Origin: Pseudonocardia sp. HH130630-07
GTDB taxonomy: Bacteria; Actinomycetota; Actinomycetes; Mycobacteriales; Pseudonocardiaceae
NCBI RefSeq assembly: GCF_001698125.1
Contig: NZ_CP013854.1
Location: forward strand, 1,364,001 to 1,428,000
Direction of reading: 5' to 3'
Length of the DNA stretch: 64,000 bases
Shown: positions 62,570 to 64,000 of the stretch, one piece after another
How the letters are laid out: the number at the start of each line of letters is the position of its first letter
How positions within the stretch are numbered: position 1 is the stretch's first letter
The notes under the pieces: generated by a model
What the model saw: the letters and a program-made list of their open reading frames with translations, nothing else
What the model was told of the DNA's origin: nothing
Database searches by the model: none
Position numbers and translations under genes: made by a program

Positions 62570-63516
62570 CCGGGTCCGTCTCCCCCTCCGACCGGGCCCG
62601 GCGCCGGGCGGCCGCGGTCGACGCGGCGGTCGGTGCCGCCCGCGAGCTCGGGCTCGCCGTGACCGGCGCGAAGGTGCTGCACGACCTGTTCTCGGTGGTC
62701 GTCCGGCTCGATCCGGCGCCGGTGGTCGTCCGGGTGCCCACGGTGCTGCCGTCCCCGGTCGATCTCGACGCGCTGGCGGCCCGGCAGCACTCGGAGCTGG
62801 ACGTGGCGCAGTGGCTCGCCGGACACGGCACGCCGGTGCTCGAACCGAGCGATCTCGTCCCGCGGGTACCCGTGCAGCGCGACGGCCTGTCGATGACCTT
62901 CTGGCGCTACGCCGAGGAGGTCGCCGGGCACGAGCCGGACTACGTGGCCAACGCGGCGTCGATCCCCCGGCTGCACGCCGCGCTGCGCGACTACCCGGGC
63001 CCGCTGACGTTCCTGTCCTCGGCCGAGCCGTGGTGGGTCGACCGGGCACTGGCCGGGCTCGGCGACCGCCCGGACCTGCTCCCGGCGGCCGACCTCGACC
63101 GTGCCCGCCGGGAGTGGACGGCGCTGGGGCCGTGGGTGCGCTCCCAGGCGGCCTTCGAGACGCGGTTCCCAGGCGCCGCGCTGCAGCCGGTGCACGGCGA
63201 CGCACCGGCCGCGAACGTCTTCGCCGGTGTCGACGGCGACCGGTACGCCGACTTCGAGCTCGTCACCCTGGGCCCGGTCGAGTGGGACATGGCCACCCTC
63301 GGCCCGGTGTTCGGCCGGGCGTACGACGACGCCGCGCGGCAGCGCGGGATGCGCCCGCTGGATCCCGGCGTGCTCGCGTTCACCGACGCCGTCGGCCGGT
63401 TGCGCGCGCTCGCGACGCTGCTGCTGGTCCCCCAGCTACCGGAGCTCGCGGGGTACCTCGCCCCGGCGGTCGACGCCTGGCGGGCGACGCCGTTCGCCGG
63501 CGGGGCGGCCGGGTGA
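62566..63516 (+). CDS. Aminoglycoside-phosphotransferase-like (APH/ChoK fold) kinase
   Basis: A 316-residue protein from the GTG overlapping the DinB stop. VVVRLDPAPVVVRVPTVLP forms the N-lobe. The catalytic loop is LQPVHGDAPAANVFAG (HGDxxxxN) and the DFG-equivalent is YADFELVTLGPVEWDMATLG. This is the APH-family kinase fold, used for antibiotic resistance and for small metabolite phosphorylation. No substrate is indicated. Co-translation with the DinB protein suggests a shared detoxification or modification role (inference). Confidence 0.82.
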   Translation: MTGSVSPSDRARRRAAAVDAAVGAARELGLAVTGAKVLHDLFSVVVRLDPAPVVVRVPTVLPSPVDLDALAARQHSELDVAQWLAGHGTPVLEPSDLVPRVPVQRDGLSMTFWRYAEEVAGHEPDYVANAASIPRLHAALRDYPGPLTFLSSAEPWWVDRALAGLGDRPDLLPAADLDRARREWTALGPWVRSQAAFETRFPGAALQPVHGDAPAANVFAGVDGDRYADFELVTLGPVEWDMATLGPVFGRAYDDAARQRGMRPLDPGVLAFTDAVGRLRALATLLLVPQLPELAGYLAPAVDAWRATPFAGGAAG

Positions 63517-63534
63517 CCCGGACCGGCACCGGAC

Positions 63535-63747
63535 TCAGCGGTGCGCCCGCTCCATCCGGTCCAGGACGACCACTCCGACCACGGCGGCCACCAGCACCGC
63601 CAGCGGATGGATCCAGGGCAGCGCCGGGTCGTCGCCCACGACGAAGCTCCACAGCCCGTTGCCGCCGAAGAACACGTACTGCAGCAGCGGGATCAGCCCC
63701 AGCACCACCCCGACGAACCCGACGACGTTCTGCGCTGCCTTCATCAT
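63535..63747 (-). CDS. Small two-helix membrane protein
   Basis: A 70-residue protein with two predicted membrane helices (NVVGFVGVVLGLIPLLQYVF and HPLAVLVAAVVGVVVLDRME) separated by GNGLWSFVVGDDPALPW. Two adjacent ATG codons could start it; GGAAGGGG lies 2-5 nt upstream. Its promoter region contains two matching palindromes, so it is probably controlled by a TetR-type repressor. Function unknown. Confidence 0.7.
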   Translation of the reverse strand: MMKAAQNVVGFVGVVLGLIPLLQYVFFGGNGLWSFVVGDDPALPWIHPLAVLVAAVVGVVVLDRMERAHR

Positions 63748-63757
63748 GACCCCTTCC

Positions 63758-63781
63758 GTTTCAATGCACTCGCATTGAAAC
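63758..63781. promoter_or_regulatory. Operator palindrome 1 (TCAATGC-N4-GCATTGA)
   Basis: GTTTCAATGC-ACTC-GCATTGAAAC, a perfect 10+4+10 repeat 11 nt upstream of the small membrane gene. It shares the 7+4+7 core with the next site. Confidence 0.8.
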
Positions 63782-63792
63782 AGTGCCCCCGG

Positions 63793-63822
63793 TCCGTGTC
63801 AATGCGATCGCATTGACACGGA
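63793..63822. promoter_or_regulatory. Operator palindrome 2 (TCAATGC-N4-GCATTGA)
   Basis: A perfect 30-bp palindrome with arms TCCGTGTCAATGCGA and TCGCATTGACACGGA, core identical to site 1. It lies between the divergent small membrane gene and the methyltransferase gene. Confidence 0.8.
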
Positions 63823-63869
63823 CGGAAAACCGCTGGACGGACGTCCGGGGGCCGGACACCATCACCCGG

Positions 63870-64000
63870 GTGACCTTCACCCCGATGGACTTCGACCCGT
63901 GGCGCAGCTTCGGCCCGGACGTCGCCGCCCGGTACGACGACGTGCCGCGCGGCGACGAGGACGCGGCGGTCGCCCGGCTCGCCGGTCTCGCGGGCGACGG
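63870..64000 (+). CDS. SAM-dependent methyltransferase (N-terminal part, cut by window end)
   Basis: From the GTG at 63870 the first 43 residues read TFTPMDFDPWRSFGPDVAAR, YDD, then GDEDAAVARLAGLAGDG. This opening (FGPDVAARYDD followed by LAGLAGDG just before the expected SAM-binding glycine loop) is typical of actinobacterial class I methyltransferases. The SAM motif itself is outside the window. The two palindromes upstream probably regulate it. Confidence 0.65.
   Translation, partial: MTFTPMDFDPWRSFGPDVAARYDDVPRGDEDAAVARLAGLAGD

Overview
The window is high-GC actinobacterial chromosome, most likely from a Pseudonocardia-like member of the Pseudonocardiaceae. The genus is inference. The phylum-level evidence is a mycothiol S-conjugate amidase, a proteasome beta subunit, DUF397, DUF4245 and DUF4232 proteins, and a backbone order (ychF, ispH, xseA-xseB, DUF4245/glpX, fumC, phoH2, uppS, trhA, mca, greA, metB, cbs, thiolase) that I recall as the Rv1112 to Rv1074c stretch of Mycobacterium tuberculosis.

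Region 1 (1-14854) is one plus-strand biosynthetic operon whose start lies outside the window. Nearly every junction is a 4-nt stop/start overlap. It encodes a C-A-T-C NRPS with a one-base frame break, a SyrD/PvdE-type cyclic-peptide ABC exporter, an MbtH protein, lysine 6-aminotransferase, a stand-alone A-T NRPS, an MMPL exporter, an S12 serine peptidase with three C-terminal membrane helices (the layout of the colibactin peptidase ClbP), and a piperideine-6-carboxylate dehydrogenase. Together these suggest a peptide using threonine and lysine-derived alpha-aminoadipate, exported and possibly matured outside the membrane. I know of no described product that fits, so this is the best candidate for a new system here.

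Region 2 (14855-28513) holds a vapBC pair with its operator, a coiled-coil membrane protein, a kinase-regulator-ychF string, ada-alkA/ogt alkylation repair (ada-alkA frame-broken), two secreted DUF4232 paralogues, rmuC, a DUF6542-like membrane protein, an L,D-transpeptidase and ispH.

Region 3 (28514-42487) holds xseA/xseB, glpX, fumC behind a clear IdeR/DmdR iron box, a degenerate EAL plus CBS protein, ureidoglycine aminohydrolase divergent from ligB, a frame-broken guaB1, phoH2 with a small overlapping upstream frame, and a DUF885-type peptidase.

Region 4 (42488-49806) holds two rodlin-like secreted genes with matching promoters and 5' hairpins, about 1.5 kb between them without a recognisable gene, then uppS, trhA, a protein with a palindromic operator, a repeat-tailed membrane protein, mca, and a greA leader with a terminator-like hairpin.

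Region 5 (49807-64000) holds greA, ilvA, a complete IS5-family element with CTAG target duplications, metB-cbs, a thiolase, a BI-1 protein, small proteins, DUF397, a nitronate monooxygenase, a proteasome beta gene without prcA next to it, DinB and APH-like genes, and two matching operators before a methyltransferase cut by the window end. I saw no rRNA, tRNA or CRISPR array. Three conserved genes (NRPS, ada-alkA, guaB1) carry single indels at simple-sequence tracts, so assembly error must be excluded before calling any of them pseudogenes.
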